Numbered from the stretch's first letter, positions 43,366 to 52,725 are shown. The stretch is DNA of 64,000 nt from Paenibacillus hemerocallicola (GCF_006265175.1 NZ_VDCQ01000006.1:130074-194073); one strand, 5' to 3'. Numbers and translations are program-made. The notes: generated by a model from the sequence alone, not told the origin.

Positions 43366-44289
43366 ATGCCCGAAGGCGTAATCGTGAAAGCGTTGAGCGG
43401 CTACTATTATGTATTACCCGCGCAGGCGGAAGCCGAACCGATCCAATGCCGGGCCCGAGGCATTTTCAAGAAAAAAGGAATTACCCCTCTAGTCGGTGAC
43501 CGGGTCATGTATGAGGTTACGGAAAACGGCGAAGGAACGGTCGATGTGGTACTGCCTCGCACGACGGAGCTGATCCGTCCCCCGGTGGCGAATGTCGATC
43601 AAGCGGTGCTCGCATTCTCGCTCGCGGAGCCGGCTCTCAATCTGCAGCTGCTGGACAAATTTTTGGTGCATACGGAGAAGGCCGGACTCGAGACGCTTAT
43701 TTGCCTGACGAAGCGCGATCTGCTTACGGAGGATGGATTGCTGGACGACCGATCGCAGGAGCAGCCCGCTTTGGACGAAGTAAAACGGTTATATGAAGGT
43801 ATCGGGTATACGGTGCTGGTAACGAGCACGAGGACAAAGGAAGGCATAGCCGAAGCGCGTTCCCGATTGGCGGACCGGACCAGCGTCTTCTCCGGACAAT
43901 CCGGCGTCGGCAAATCTTCGCTAGTAAATGCTCTCGTACCCGGACTTTCGTTGGAAACGAATGAAATCAGCTCGAAGCTGGGACGGGGGAAGCATACGAC
44001 CCGGCACGTGGAGCTGATCGCTCTCGAAGGAAACGGAGGCGGACTCGTCGCCGATACCCCGGGCTTCAGCCAGCTCGATTTTTTGCAGATCGAAGTGGAT
44101 GAGCTGTCCTCCTGCTTCGTGGAAATGAAGCGCGCTTCCTCCGGTTGCAAATTTCGCGGCTGTCTGCATCAGCACGAGCCGGGCTGCCGCGTATTGGCGG
44201 CGGTGGAGAACGGGGAAATCGCGTCGAGCCGCTACAAGCATTACCTCGTTTTTTTGCAGGAAATGAAAGAACGGAAACGGAGGTATTGA
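43366..44289 (+). CDS. rsgA: Ribosome small subunit-dependent GTPase A
   Basis: 307 aa. Circularly permuted GTPase that assists late 30S maturation. An N-terminal OB domain (1-75) is followed by G4 (LTKRDLL), then G1 (SGQSGVGKSSLVNAL, about 178-192), a switch region, G3 (DTPGFSQLDF) and a zinc site (CKFRGCLHQHEPGCRV, about 260-275). The ATG immediately follows the prkC stop, with GGGAGGAAC inside the kinase gene as ribosome site. Known as CpgA/YloQ in B. subtilis, where PrkC phosphorylates it. Confidence 0.95.
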   Translation: MPEGVIVKALSGYYYVLPAQAEAEPIQCRARGIFKKKGITPLVGDRVMYEVTENGEGTVDVVLPRTTELIRPPVANVDQAVLAFSLAEPALNLQLLDKFLVHTEKAGLETLICLTKRDLLTEDGLLDDRSQEQPALDEVKRLYEGIGYTVLVTSTRTKEGIAEARSRLADRTSVFSGQSGVGKSSLVNALVPGLSLETNEISSKLGRGKHTTRHVELIALEGNGGGLVADTPGFSQLDFLQIEVDELSSCFVEMKRASSGCKFRGCLHQHEPGCRVLAAVENGEIASSRYKHYLVFLQEMKERKRRY

Positions 44290-44292
44290 CAG

Positions 44293-44973
44293 ATGGCGGA
44301 TTTGATAATTGCTCCTTCGATTTTGTCCGCGGATTTCGCCAAGCTGGGCGAAGAAATCCGCGATGTCGAGCAGGGAGGGGCGGACTGGATCCACGTAGAT
44401 GTCATGGACGGGCACTTCGTGCCTAACATCACGCTCGGACCGCCGATTGTACAGGCGATACGCCCGCATACGCAGCTGACGCTGGACGTTCATCTGATGA
44501 TTTCCAGACCGGACGACTATATCCGCGCCTTCGCTCAGGCCGGCGCAGACTATATTTCCGTACATGTCGAAGCTTGCACGCATTTGCACCGTACGGTCCA
44601 ACTGATCAAAAGCGAGGGAGCCAAAGCCGGTGTCGTGCTCAATCCGGCGACTCCTCTCGCGACTTTGGAGCATATTGTCGAGGATATCGATCTCGTCCTG
44701 CTTATGACGGTTAATCCCGGCTTCGGGGGCCAGCGCTTTATCCCGTCGAGCGTGCCGAAAATTTCGCTGCTGAGAAGGCTGCTGGACGAACGCGGACTCG
44801 GACACGTGCATGTAGAGGTTGACGGAGGGGTCAACGAGGATACGGCGCCGCTCGTACGTCAGGCAGGCGCGAACGTGCTTGTCGCGGGGAATGCCGTATT
44901 TGCGCAGGACGATCGCGGGAGAGCCATTTCCCGCATTCGCAGCGCAGCCGGAACGGGAGGAAAGCTCTTGTGA
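44293..44973 (+). CDS. rpe: Ribulose-phosphate 3-epimerase
   Basis: 226 aa TIM barrel interconverting ribulose-5-phosphate and xylulose-5-phosphate in the pentose phosphate pathway. Signatures: [54 protein letters not shown] and [15 protein letters not shown] lies 9 nt before the ATG. In B. subtilis rpe is followed by thiN; here a small membrane protein overlaps the rpe stop instead. Confidence 0.96.
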   Translation: MADLIIAPSILSADFAKLGEEIRDVEQGGADWIHVDVMDGHFVPNITLGPPIVQAIRPHTQLTLDVHLMISRPDDYIRAFAQAGADYISVHVEACTHLHRTVQLIKSEGAKAGVVLNPATPLATLEHIVEDIDLVLLMTVNPGFGGQRFIPSSVPKISLLRRLLDERGLGHVHVEVDGGVNEDTAPLVRQAGANVLVAGNAVFAQDDRGRAISRIRSAAGTGGKLL

Positions 44974-45245
44974 GGAAGACCTTGATGCTGCTGCTCTGCA
45001 GTTTTTTGGCCGGGCATCTGCTATTGATTTTTTCGTGGCATGAATTTTCTATTTTTCGTTACATTTACTCGCTCGGCGCCCTGTTTATCGGCATCTATTA
45101 TTTCAAATCGTTCGAATCCAAAGGATTGCGCATCAGCTTCGTGCTGATGTCGCTCGTATTTTGGGTGCTGCTCACGGTCGTATACGTCGCTGTGGGCAAA
45201 ATCCCGATCCTGAATCTCGAACCCCCGGGATTGAAAGTAGAATAG
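44970..45245 (+). CDS. Small membrane protein, 91 aa, unknown function
   Basis: Starts at GTG 44970, overlapping the rpe stop by GTGA, and ends 48 nt before a terminator, so it is a real operon member. Three hydrophobic segments are visible: about 4-22 ([17 protein letters not shown]), 28-46 ([16 protein letters not shown]) and 54-75 ([21 protein letters not shown]). A short C-terminal tail ends in PPGLKVE. I do not recognise a family. It occupies the position of thiN (thiamine pyrophosphokinase) in the B. subtilis gene order but bears no resemblance to it. No charged catalytic motif is present. Confidence 0.75.
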   Translation: MRKTLMLLLCSFLAGHLLLIFSWHEFSIFRYIYSLGALFIGIYYFKSFESKGLRISFVLMSLVFWVLLTVVYVAVGKIPILNLEPPGLKVE

Positions 45246-45293
45246 CAACACGCGCCTTCGCGGTATGTTTTCCGGCAGGGCCGCATATAAATG

Positions 45294-45325
45294 ACTACAA
45301 GAGTTGCCGCTCTTGTAGTTTTTTT
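45294..45325 (+). terminator. Rho-independent terminator ending the rpe unit
   Basis: Perfect 10-bp stem ACTACAAGAG (45294-45303) with CTCTTGTAGT (45310-45319), 6-nt loop, then a T run to 45325. It isolates spoVM from the upstream operon. Confidence 0.9.
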
Positions 45326-45455
45326 GTCCGGGTCTTCACCTTTTCCGCAGGCGGCGAATAAGCTAAAGTCACGAGGTGAATCCGCGCGGCGGCGCGTAAA
45401 ACGGGACAACGGCGGGCAATCGGGGCCGCGCGGAACATGCGAGGGAGGGGTAGAA

Positions 45456-45536
45456 ATGAAATTTTATACGATTAAGCTACCGAGATTTCTGGGCGGTATG
45501 GTGAAAGCGATTTTGAACTCGTTTAGCAAAAGCTGA
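45456..45536 (+). CDS. spoVM: Stage V sporulation protein M
   Basis: Only 26 aa, nearly identical in pattern to B. subtilis SpoVM: MKFYTIKLPRFLGGMVKAIL then NSFSKS. It is an amphipathic helix made in the mother cell that recognises the convex forespore membrane and anchors SpoIVA to start coat assembly. Proline 10, important for shape sensing in B. subtilis (IKLPKFLGG), is present at about residue 9-10. GAGGGAGGGG precedes the ATG by 5 nt. It lies between rpe and rpmB as in B. subtilis. Confidence 0.96.
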   Translation: MKFYTIKLPRFLGGMVKAILNSFSKS

Positions 45537-45750
45537 TTTCTTCGGCCGGCCCGAAGACCCGAAGAAGGGAATTGAAGTACGACCGGCGACAAACAAAGAC
45601 AGCATGCATCGTGCATACTTGCGTCTACCGTCGGATTCGCTCCATTGCGGGCGCGTACGTCGTCCGGTGCCGGCAGCGCCGCGCCTTGAAGCGGAATCGT
45701 CCAAGCGGGCGCATCGCTTCACTGGGCGCCGGGGGCGGTAGGAACGAAAA

Positions 45751-45776
45751 AAAAGCACCTTGTAACGGGTGCTTTT
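45751..45776. terminator. Bidirectional terminator between spoVM and rpmB
   Basis: Stem AAAAGCACC (45751-45759) with GGTGCTTTT (45768-45776), with A run on the left and T run on the right, so it can stop transcription from both strands. The rest of the 288-nt gap (45537-45824) shows no gene. Confidence 0.8.
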
Positions 45777-45824
45777 TGTCTATTCGCCTCGATCGATCGT
45801 GAAGCGACGTTTCCGGACGAATGC

Positions 45825-46013
45825 TTACACGCGCTCGACAAGGCCGGATTTCAGAGCACGGGCGCTTACATAAACGCGTTTCGGCTTGCCGTTAACCATA
45901 ATGCGCACTTTTTGCACGTTAACGCCCCAGGTCCGTTTGTTGTGGTTGTTAGCATGGGACACGTGGTTGCCTTGGCGCGGGCTTTTGCCAGTAATAAAAC
46001 ATTTGCGGGACAT
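45825..46013 (-). CDS. rpmB: 50S ribosomal protein L28
   Basis: 62 aa: [20 protein letters not shown] and VKKVR-like [19 protein letters not shown] are L28 signatures. It has a single Cys, at residue 5, and no four-cysteine zinc set, so it is the zinc-free form. CAGGAGGTG precedes the ATG. Minus strand and divergent from yloU, as in B. subtilis. Confidence 0.97.
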   Translation of the reverse strand: MSRKCFITGKSPRQGNHVSHANNHNKRTWGVNVQKVRIMVNGKPKRVYVSARALKSGLVERV

Positions 46014-46230
46014 GAATTACACCTCCTGAAAGCAATCATACCGAACACATACCCCAATATATTAGCATATGCCGTGTAGCCGCGTCAATTCCATGCTCTG
46101 CGGTTTTTGCATTTCTTTCTTTTGTCGATTATAGTAAAATGGAAGAAACGTTCCGCAATTATGCGAATCAAGTTGCCAGTCGCGTAGAAATCGATAGCAG
46201 CACAGATACGGATCGGGGAGGAATTTCGGC

Positions 46231-46590
46231 ATGTCCATGCAGATCGACAACGAATGGGGTAAAATAATCGTTTCGAACGATTGTATAGCGGTACTGGCCG
46301 GACAGGCCGCATTGGATTGCTACGGATTGGTCGGCATGGCTTCGCGCAAGCAGCTGAAGGACGGCATTTCCGAGCTGCTCGGCCGCGAGAATTTGAGCCG
46401 TGGCGTCGAGGTCCGGACGGAGACGGACGGGGTGCATATCGAGCTGCACATTATCGTCAGCTACGGAACGAAAATTTCCGAGGTCGCGCACAACGTACAA
46501 TCCAAAGTCAAATATGTGCTGAACGAGGTAGTCGGTTTGAAAGCCGATTTCGTGGACATAGTCGTGCAAGGCGTGCGTATCGCGCGCTAA
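46231..46590 (+). CDS. yloU: Asp23/Gls24 family envelope stress response protein (YloU)
   Basis: 119 aa. The Asp23 family core spans about 10-115 (GKIIVSNDCIAVLAGQAALDCYGLVGMASRK, then VEVRTETDGVHIELHIIVSYG and VKYVLNEVVGLKADFVDIVVQGVRI). Members are cytoplasmic proteins linked to envelope homeostasis. GGGGAGG lies about 9 nt before the ATG. It is directly upstream of yloV, the usual arrangement; in some species Asp23-like proteins associate with the fatty acid kinase locus. Confidence 0.93.
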   Translation: MSMQIDNEWGKIIVSNDCIAVLAGQAALDCYGLVGMASRKQLKDGISELLGRENLSRGVEVRTETDGVHIELHIIVSYGTKISEVAHNVQSKVKYVLNEVVGLKADFVDIVVQGVRIAR

Positions 46591-46645
46591 GGCGGGCAAC
46601 AAACGGCAAGCCGAGATGTATTCCGAGGGATGGGGGAGTTTTTTC

Positions 46646-48361
46646 TTGAGTAAGCGCTTTAAAAAGCTGAATGGCTCAAATTTTACCAACATGATGATCA
46701 AAGGCGCCGAAGCTTTACACGCCAATGTGGGAAACGTCAACGCCTTGAATGTATTTCCCGTACCGGACGGAGACACGGGAACGAACATGAATATGACATT
46801 GACTTCCGGTGTGGAGGAACTTAAGAAAAAGACGTCCCCGCATATCGGCAAATCGGCCGAAGCGCTGTCGAAAGGGCTGCTGATGGGAGCCCGCGGCAAT
46901 TCCGGGGTTATTTTGTCGCAATTGTTCCGAGGCTTCGCCAAGGCGGTTCAGGATGCGGAAGAAATTGATGTGCAGCAGTTTGCCGCCGCCCTTCAGCAGG
47001 GCGTGGACACGGCTTACAAGGCGATTCTGAAGCCGGTCGAAGGGACGATCCTGACGGTCGCCCGCGAAGCGGCCAAGCATGGCTTGGCTTCCGTCCGTCG
47101 CAGCGGGGATATCGGAGAGCTGATGCGGGAGGTGCTGGCCAAGGCCAAGGAAGCTTTGGCGAAAACCCCGGAGCAGCTGCCGGTGCTCAAGCAGGTCGGA
47201 GTCGTAGATGCCGGCGGACAAGGCCTCGTACTGATCTATGAAGGATTCGTCGCCGCTTTGAACGGGGAAATGCCGGCAGGGAACGGTTCGATCGTGGCCG
47301 CGGGAAGCGTTCCCGGCAGCGTTACATTAGAGCATATCCACGCGCAAGCTCATATGGCGACCGAGGATATCGAATTCGGGTATTGCACCGAATTCATGAT
47401 CCGTCTGGAGCCGGGAAAGACGACGGGAACGGTATTCGATGAGCCGTCGTTCCGGGACGAGATGGAGCGGCACGGCGATTCCGTGCTCGTCGTGGCCGAC
47501 GACGACCTGGTGAAGGTGCATCTTCATTCGGAGCACCCGGGCGAAGTGCTGACACTGGCGCAGCGATACGGCGATCTGGTGAAGATCAAAATCGACAATA
47601 TGCGGGAACAGCATTCCCATATCGTGGAAGGAAGCGCAGACCAAGCCGCAAAGGCCGTTCAGGTCCATGAGGCGTCCAAGCCTGCTTCTGCCGCGGAGTC
47701 CGTAAAGCCGTTCGGTTTCGTGGCCGTCGCGGCCGGAGAAGGAATAGCGGCGATTTTCAAAAACTTGGGCGCGGACGTCGTCCTGTCGGGCGGTCAGACG
47801 ATGAATCCTAGTACGGAAGACATTGTCGGCGCCATCGAGAAGGTTCGGGCTGAAACGGTGTTCGTGCTGCCGAACAACTCCAATATCGTGCTTGCGGCAC
47901 AGCAAGCGCGCGATTTGATGGAGCGCGCCGTCCTCGTTTTGCCGACGAAGACGATTCCGCAAGGGATATCGGCCATGCTGGCGTTCCAAGCGAAAGCCAC
48001 GGCGGAACGGAATGCCGCTTCGATGGAAGAAGCGATCGGCGCCGTTCAATCGGGACAAGTGACTTATGCGGTCCGGGATTCGCAAATCGACGGGATCGAC
48101 ATTCGCGAAGGCGACTACCTCGGCATTCATAACAACAAAATCGTCGTCTCCGGCCCGGACCTGCTCGATACGTGCCGCAAGCTGCTGGACAGCATGATGG
48201 CGCAAGGCGGCGAAGTCGTATCGGTTATGACCGGCGAGGAAGCATCCGAAGCGGATACGGTCCGGCTCGCGGAAATCGTCGAGGAGACTTACCCCGACGC
48301 GGAGCTGGAAGTGCTCGCGGGCGGACAGCCGCTCTATTATTATTTGTTCTCGGTTGAATAA
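46646..48361 (+). CDS. yloV: DAK2-domain fatty acid kinase subunit FakA-like (YloV)
   Basis: About 571 aa from TTG 46646, with GGGGGAG 7 nt upstream; the ORF also opens at 46616 without a site. The N-terminal DAK2 nucleotide-binding domain (about 10-200) shows ALNVFPVPDGDTGTNMNMTL, with metal-binding Asp residues, and GARGNSGVILSQLFRGF. The C-terminal half (about 310-571) holds the DAK1-like/DegV-type region with LPNNSNIVLAAQQA. FakA phosphorylates exogenous fatty acids held by a FakB (DegV family) protein. A degV gene follows 27 nt downstream, giving a likely FakA-FakB pair. Confidence 0.92.
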   Translation: MSKRFKKLNGSNFTNMMIKGAEALHANVGNVNALNVFPVPDGDTGTNMNMTLTSGVEELKKKTSPHIGKSAEALSKGLLMGARGNSGVILSQLFRGFAKAVQDAEEIDVQQFAAALQQGVDTAYKAILKPVEGTILTVAREAAKHGLASVRRSGDIGELMREVLAKAKEALAKTPEQLPVLKQVGVVDAGGQGLVLIYEGFVAALNGEMPAGNGSIVAAGSVPGSVTLEHIHAQAHMATEDIEFGYCTEFMIRLEPGKTTGTVFDEPSFRDEMERHGDSVLVVADDDLVKVHLHSEHPGEVLTLAQRYGDLVKIKIDNMREQHSHIVEGSADQAAKAVQVHEASKPASAAESVKPFGFVAVAAGEGIAAIFKNLGADVVLSGGQTMNPSTEDIVGAIEKVRAETVFVLPNNSNIVLAAQQARDLMERAVLVLPTKTIPQGISAMLAFQAKATAERNAASMEEAIGAVQSGQVTYAVRDSQIDGIDIREGDYLGIHNNKIVVSGPDLLDTCRKLLDSMMAQGGEVVSVMTGEEASEADTVRLAEIVEETYPDAELEVLAGGQPLYYYLFSVE

Positions 48362-48388
48362 ATTCAGCAATGGGAAGAGGGGACGCCG

Positions 48389-49243
48389 ATGGCGAACGTC
48401 CGAATCGTAACGGACAGCACGTCCGATATTCCGGAATCGGTCCGGAAGCAATACGGCATCGAAATGGTGCCCTTGAAAGTGCATTTCGGCGCTGAGACGT
48501 TCTACGACGCCGTAACGATCCAGCCCGACCAATTTTATGACAAGCTGACGTCATCCGCGACGCTGCCTACGACATCCCAACCGTCCCCGGCCGATTTTCT
48601 GGACGTGTACAAAAAACTGGGCACCGATCCGGAGACGGAAATCATATCGATTCATCTTTCCTCCGCCCTTAGCGGGACTTATCAATCGGCGGTACTGGCC
48701 AAATCGATTCTGGACAGCAATACGAACGTGTCGGTCGTCGATTCGAAATCGGCCTCGTATGGAATAGGCTTGTTGGTCGTGGAAGCGGCCAAAGCGGCCA
48801 AGGAAGGGAAGAGCCGGGACGAAATTTTGGCGCAGCTCGAGAAGCTGCGGCAGGAAACCCGCATCTACTTCCTCGTCGGCACGCTGGACTATTTGCAAAA
48901 AGGCGGGCGAATCGGCAAAGCGGCCGCACTGTTCGGGTCGCTGCTGAATATTAAGCCTATCCTGACGATAGATACCGAGGGCGAAGTATCTTCTGTGGAT
49001 AAAGTACGGGGAAGCAAAAAGGCGATGGGCCGCATTATTGAAATGTTGAAGGCGGACTTCGGCGACCGGAAGCTGCATATGACCGTGGCGCACGCCAAAA
49101 CCAAGGAATCGGCCGATGAATTTACCGAGCTGCTGCGCGCCAATTTCAACATTGCCGAATGGACCTTTACGGATGTCGGTCCAGTAATCGGCACCCACGC
49201 GGGGCCCGGTACGGTGGCCGCGTTCGCGAGACCGGCGCCATGA
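48389..49243 (+). CDS. DegV family fatty acid-binding protein (FakB-like)
   Basis: 284 aa. DegV fold: VRIVTDSTSDIPESVRKQYGIEMVPL at the N-terminus, TSQPSPADF (about 62-70) whose TSQPS contacts the fatty acid carboxylate, SSALSGTYQSA, and the C-terminal GPVIGTHAGPGTV with the His of the binding site. It presents fatty acids to the kinase encoded by yloV. GAGGGG precedes the ATG. In B. subtilis sdaAB-sdaAA occupy this place before recG. Its TGA overlaps the recG ATG. Confidence 0.92.
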   Translation: MANVRIVTDSTSDIPESVRKQYGIEMVPLKVHFGAETFYDAVTIQPDQFYDKLTSSATLPTTSQPSPADFLDVYKKLGTDPETEIISIHLSSALSGTYQSAVLAKSILDSNTNVSVVDSKSASYGIGLLVVEAAKAAKEGKSRDEILAQLEKLRQETRIYFLVGTLDYLQKGGRIGKAAALFGSLLNIKPILTIDTEGEVSSVDKVRGSKKAMGRIIEMLKADFGDRKLHMTVAHAKTKESADEFTELLRANFNIAEWTFTDVGPVIGTHAGPGTVAAFARPAP

Positions 49244-51294
49244 GTACGGATTTGCATGCTCTCCCCGTCCGGTCCGTCTCCGGCGTCACTCCGGCCAAGG
49301 CGAAGGAACTGGAGGCGCTCGGAATCGACTCGGTCGCCCGCCTGCTCGAATATTATCCGTTCCGGTACGAGGACTATCGGATACGCGATCTGACCGGCGT
49401 GAAGGACGGGGAGAAAATAACGATTCAAGGCAAAATATACAGCGAGCCGAGCGTGCAAATGTATGGGCGCACCAAATCGCGCATGACGTGCAAAGTATAT
49501 GCGGACCCGTTATTCATATCGACCGTCTGGTTCAACCGGCATTTCATGAAGGACAAGCTGAAAGCGGGACAGGAAATCGTATTGACGGGAAAATGGGACG
49601 GCCGCAGGCTGCAGCTTACCGTTGCCGAGTCGGAGTTTCCGGGAGGAAGCTCGTCTCAGTCGGGAACGCTGCAGCCTGTTTATTCGATTACGGGCGGAAT
49701 TACGCAAAAATGGATGCGCAAGACGGTGCACCAGGCGCTTACCCAGTTCGGTGCGCTCGTAGCGGAAGCGATTCCCGCGGAAATCGCCGACAAATACGAC
49801 TTCATGGCCCGCAAGCAAGCGGTGTACCGGATTCACCATCCGGACGATGTCGAGGAAGGCAAAAAAGCCCGGAGGCGGCTCGTTTACGAGGAGCTGTTTT
49901 TTTTCCAGCTGAAGCTGCAGGCGTTCCGCGCCATTCAACGGAAGCGTGCGGACGGAGTGGCCCATGTATTCGATAATGAGGACGTCCGCCAATTCGTCCG
50001 GTCGCTTCCGTTCAAGCTGACCGACTCGCAGAAAAAAGTGATCGCGGAAATTTTGCACGACTTGAAGGAACCATACTGCATGAACAGGCTGCTGCAGGGC
50101 GATGTCGGCGCGGGCAAAACGGTGGTGGCGGCCGCAGCTTTGTTCGCGACCGTCAAGGCGGGCTGTCAAGGCGCGCTCATGGTGCCGACGGAAATATTGG
50201 CCGAACAACATAAACGGTCGCTCGAACGGTTATTCGAGCCGTATGGCATCCAGGTCGGCCTGCTCACCGGCAGCCTGACCGACCGACAACGGCGGGATAC
50301 GATCAACTCGCTGCATATGGGGCTCATCGACGTAGTCGTCGGTACGCACGCGCTCATTCAGGACGACGTGCTGTTCCGCAAGCTCGGACTCGTCGTAACG
50401 GACGAGCAGCACCGTTTCGGCGTCAACCAGCGCAGCGTGCTGCGGCGCAAGGGGATGAACCCGGACGTGCTGACGATGACGGCGACGCCGATTCCGCGCA
50501 CACTGGCGATAACCGCCTTCGGCGATCTGGACGTGTCGACGCTCCGGGAGCTGCCTAAGGGCCGTAAACCGATCAAGACGTATTCGGTCGAACACGATAA
50601 GCTCGAACGCGTGGTCGGCTTTATCCGGCGCGAGGTGGCCTCAGGCAGGCAAGCCTATGTCATTTGTCCGCTGATCGAGGAGTCGGACAAGCTGGATGTG
50701 CAAAATGCGATCGATGTGCATGCGCAAATGTCCCACGCATTCCCCGAATTTCGCGTTGGCTTGCTTCATGGCCGCATGCATCCGCAGGAGAAGGACGAGG
50801 TCATGAGGGCGTTCAAGGACAATGAAGTGCAAGTGCTCGTCTCCACTACGGTTATCGAAGTAGGGGTCGATGTTCCGAATGCGACGATGATGGTGATATA
50901 CGATGCCGTACGGTTCGGCCTGTCGCAGCTCCATCAGCTGAGAGGGCGCGTCGGCCGTGGGGAGCATCAATCCTACTGCATTCTGATCGCCGATCCGAAG
51001 AACGAGACGGCGAAGGAACGGCTGAAGGTGATGACCGAGACGAACGACGGCTTCGAGATCGCCCGCCGCGATTTGGAGCTGCGGGGGCCCGGCGACTTTT
51101 TCGGAACGAAGCAAAGCGGCCTGCCGGAATTCAAGCTGGCCGACATGATGAGCGACTTCGAAGTGATGGAGATGGCTCGCGACGATACGGCCGAGCTGGT
51201 GGCGAAGCCCGGGTTCTGGACGTCGGCGGAGACGCTGCCTTTGCGCGAGTTTTTGCACAGGGAGCAAATTTTGGATGGGGAACAGTTGGATTGA
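49240..51294 (+). CDS. recG: ATP-dependent DNA helicase RecG
   Basis: 684 aa from the ATG at 49240, which overlaps the degV stop; the longer frame from 49159 has no support. RecG remodels stalled forks and Holliday junctions. The wedge/OB domain covers about 10-230 (VKDGEKITIQGKI). Walker A is GDVGAGKTVVAAAALFA near 290 and the DEQH box is near 390 (VVTDEQHRFGV). Motif VI (QLHQLRGRVGRGEHQSYC) is near 570, and the C-terminal hook contains LELRGPGDFFGTKQSG. A terminator follows at 51304; fapR-plsX, which follow recG in B. subtilis, are not here. Confidence 0.96.
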   Translation: MSTDLHALPVRSVSGVTPAKAKELEALGIDSVARLLEYYPFRYEDYRIRDLTGVKDGEKITIQGKIYSEPSVQMYGRTKSRMTCKVYADPLFISTVWFNRHFMKDKLKAGQEIVLTGKWDGRRLQLTVAESEFPGGSSSQSGTLQPVYSITGGITQKWMRKTVHQALTQFGALVAEAIPAEIADKYDFMARKQAVYRIHHPDDVEEGKKARRRLVYEELFFFQLKLQAFRAIQRKRADGVAHVFDNEDVRQFVRSLPFKLTDSQKKVIAEILHDLKEPYCMNRLLQGDVGAGKTVVAAAALFATVKAGCQGALMVPTEILAEQHKRSLERLFEPYGIQVGLLTGSLTDRQRRDTINSLHMGLIDVVVGTHALIQDDVLFRKLGLVVTDEQHRFGVNQRSVLRRKGMNPDVLTMTATPIPRTLAITAFGDLDVSTLRELPKGRKPIKTYSVEHDKLERVVGFIRREVASGRQAYVICPLIEESDKLDVQNAIDVHAQMSHAFPEFRVGLLHGRMHPQEKDEVMRAFKDNEVQVLVSTTVIEVGVDVPNATMMVIYDAVRFGLSQLHQLRGRVGRGEHQSYCILIADPKNETAKERLKVMTETNDGFEIARRDLELRGPGDFFGTKQSGLPEFKLADMMSDFEVMEMARDDTAELVAKPGFWTSAETLPLREFLHREQILDGEQLD

Positions 51295-51303
51295 GCTATT
51301 GCA

Positions 51304-51327
51304 AAGCCCGGGCACTCGGGCTTTTTT
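51304..51327 (+). terminator. Rho-independent terminator after recG
   Basis: Stem AAGCCCG (51304-51310) with CGGGCTT (51317-51323), 6-nt loop, followed by TTTT. It closes the long core block. Confidence 0.85.
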
Positions 51328-51380
51328 GCTTTTATGCGCGCCTAGCCCCCGAATAGGCAATCGGTCTGAATCTCGGAATA

Positions 51381-51407
51381 TGTAACAAATTCGGTTTCTC
51401 GTTTGTC
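51381..51407 (+). promoter_or_regulatory. Candidate ECF41-type promoter of the oxidoreductase-sigma operon
   Basis: TGTAACA (51381-51387), 16-nt spacer, TGTC (51404-51407). As I recall it, the ECF41 consensus is TGTCACA, 16 nt, CGTC, so this differs at one position in each half. It lies 29 nt before the start of a gene co-transcribed with an ECF41-type sigma factor. No sigma-A-like pair is evident in the same gap. Confidence 0.45.
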
Positions 51408-51435
51408 TTATGGGTAAAACAAACGAGGTGATCCC

Positions 51436-52725
51436 ATGAACAGATACGATGCGGCCGTGATCGGCGGAGGAATTACGGGGTTGACGGCATCCATTTATTT
51501 GAGAAAAGCAGGATTGTCGGTTATTGTGCTGGAAAAATCGGAGCTTTTGGGCGGCAGGGCCAAAACCGTGAAGAAAGATCATGCCTTGATGAACTTGGGG
51601 GTCCATGCGCTCTATCTGGATGGAGAAGCGGAAGAAGTTCTCAAGGAGCTGAACATTAACTTAACAGGAGCTTGCCCGCCAGCCTCGGCCATCGCCGTCT
51701 GGAATAAGAAGTCCTATCCTTTTCCGGCCGGCCCTCTCGCTTTGATGTCATCCAAACTATTCGATTTCGCGGGTAAACTGGATTTAGCCAAAATGATGAT
51801 CAAGCTGCCCAAAACGGATCCGCGGCAAATGGACAACATGAGTATGCGAGAATGGGTGGAGAAAGAAATTCGGGATCCGATGGTCCGGCATGCCATCTAT
51901 GCGGTCAGTCGGTCCAATACCTTCGTGCCGCATCCCGATCTTCTATCGGCAGGACCCGCGATCAGACAATTGCAGCGCACTTTGTCAGGGAAGGCGTTTT
52001 ACGTGGAAAGGGGCTGGGGAGCTCTGGTCGAGCATTTGGAAGAAATCGCTTTGCAAACCGGAGTTGCCATTGCTACCCGCAAACACGTCGTTGAAATTGC
52101 GCATAACGGAAAAGTCTGCGGAGTACGTTTGAAAAATGATGAAACGATTCAGGTTTCGAACGTAATCGTTGCCGGAGGGCCGGGAGATGGATATGGGCTT
52201 GTCCCGAACGCCGAGCATACGAGCATGGCCAAGTGGAAAAATCAAGCAAGGCCGATTAAAGCCGCCTGCCTCGATGTAGTGTTGCGGAAGCTGCCAAAGC
52301 CAAAGCCCTCATTCATCGCGGGATTTTGGCTGGACCAGCCCATTTTCTATAACAATCCCTCCTCCGTTGTCAACATGAGCAGTGACGGATCAGTCGTGAT
52401 CCATATGATCAAGCACCTTGGGGTGCATCCTGGCGAGCCCAGAGAGGACGAACGTCAGCTGGAACAGGCGCTGGATATGGTACAGCCAGGGTGGCGGCAA
52501 GAAGAGCTTGCCCGACAGTTTCTGCCTGCCATGACGGTAACCCATCATTTCCCGACAGTCGATTCGGCCGATTGCTGCTGCGGTCCTGATGTTCCTGAAA
52601 TCCGCGGCTTGTATGTTGCAGGAGATTGGACCGGGAGAGGCGAAATGCTTGCGGACGCGGCACTGGCCAGCGCCAAAAGAGCAGCCGGAGCTGTCATTCG
52701 GGAGCATTACCGCACAAGTTCTTGA
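51436..52725 (+). CDS. FAD-dependent oxidoreductase (phytoene desaturase/protoporphyrinogen oxidase-like)
   Basis: 429 aa. N-terminal dinucleotide-binding motif AAVIGGGITGLTASIYLRKAG (about 6-26), then VLEKSELLGGRAKT, the second flavin motif typical of the amine oxidase/phytoene desaturase superfamily. A C-terminal FAD motif follows: IRGLYVAGDWTGRGEMLADAALASAKRAA. A run of three cysteines (DCCCGPD) lies near 376. The substrate is unknown. AACGAGGTGATCCC precedes the ATG. The sigma factor gene follows 19 nt after its stop, and oxidoreductases are characteristic neighbours and targets of ECF41 sigma factors, so it is probably a member of that regulon. Confidence 0.88.
   Translation: MNRYDAAVIGGGITGLTASIYLRKAGLSVIVLEKSELLGGRAKTVKKDHALMNLGVHALYLDGEAEEVLKELNINLTGACPPASAIAVWNKKSYPFPAGPLALMSSKLFDFAGKLDLAKMMIKLPKTDPRQMDNMSMREWVEKEIRDPMVRHAIYAVSRSNTFVPHPDLLSAGPAIRQLQRTLSGKAFYVERGWGALVEHLEEIALQTGVAIATRKHVVEIAHNGKVCGVRLKNDETIQVSNVIVAGGPGDGYGLVPNAEHTSMAKWKNQARPIKAACLDVVLRKLPKPKPSFIAGFWLDQPIFYNNPSSVVNMSSDGSVVIHMIKHLGVHPGEPREDERQLEQALDMVQPGWRQEELARQFLPAMTVTHHFPTVDSADCCCGPDVPEIRGLYVAGDWTGRGEMLADAALASAKRAAGAVIREHYRTSS

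Noticed and set aside
45572-45802. 76-aa open frame between spoVM and rpmB
   Set aside because: It runs through the bidirectional terminator and has no ribosome site.
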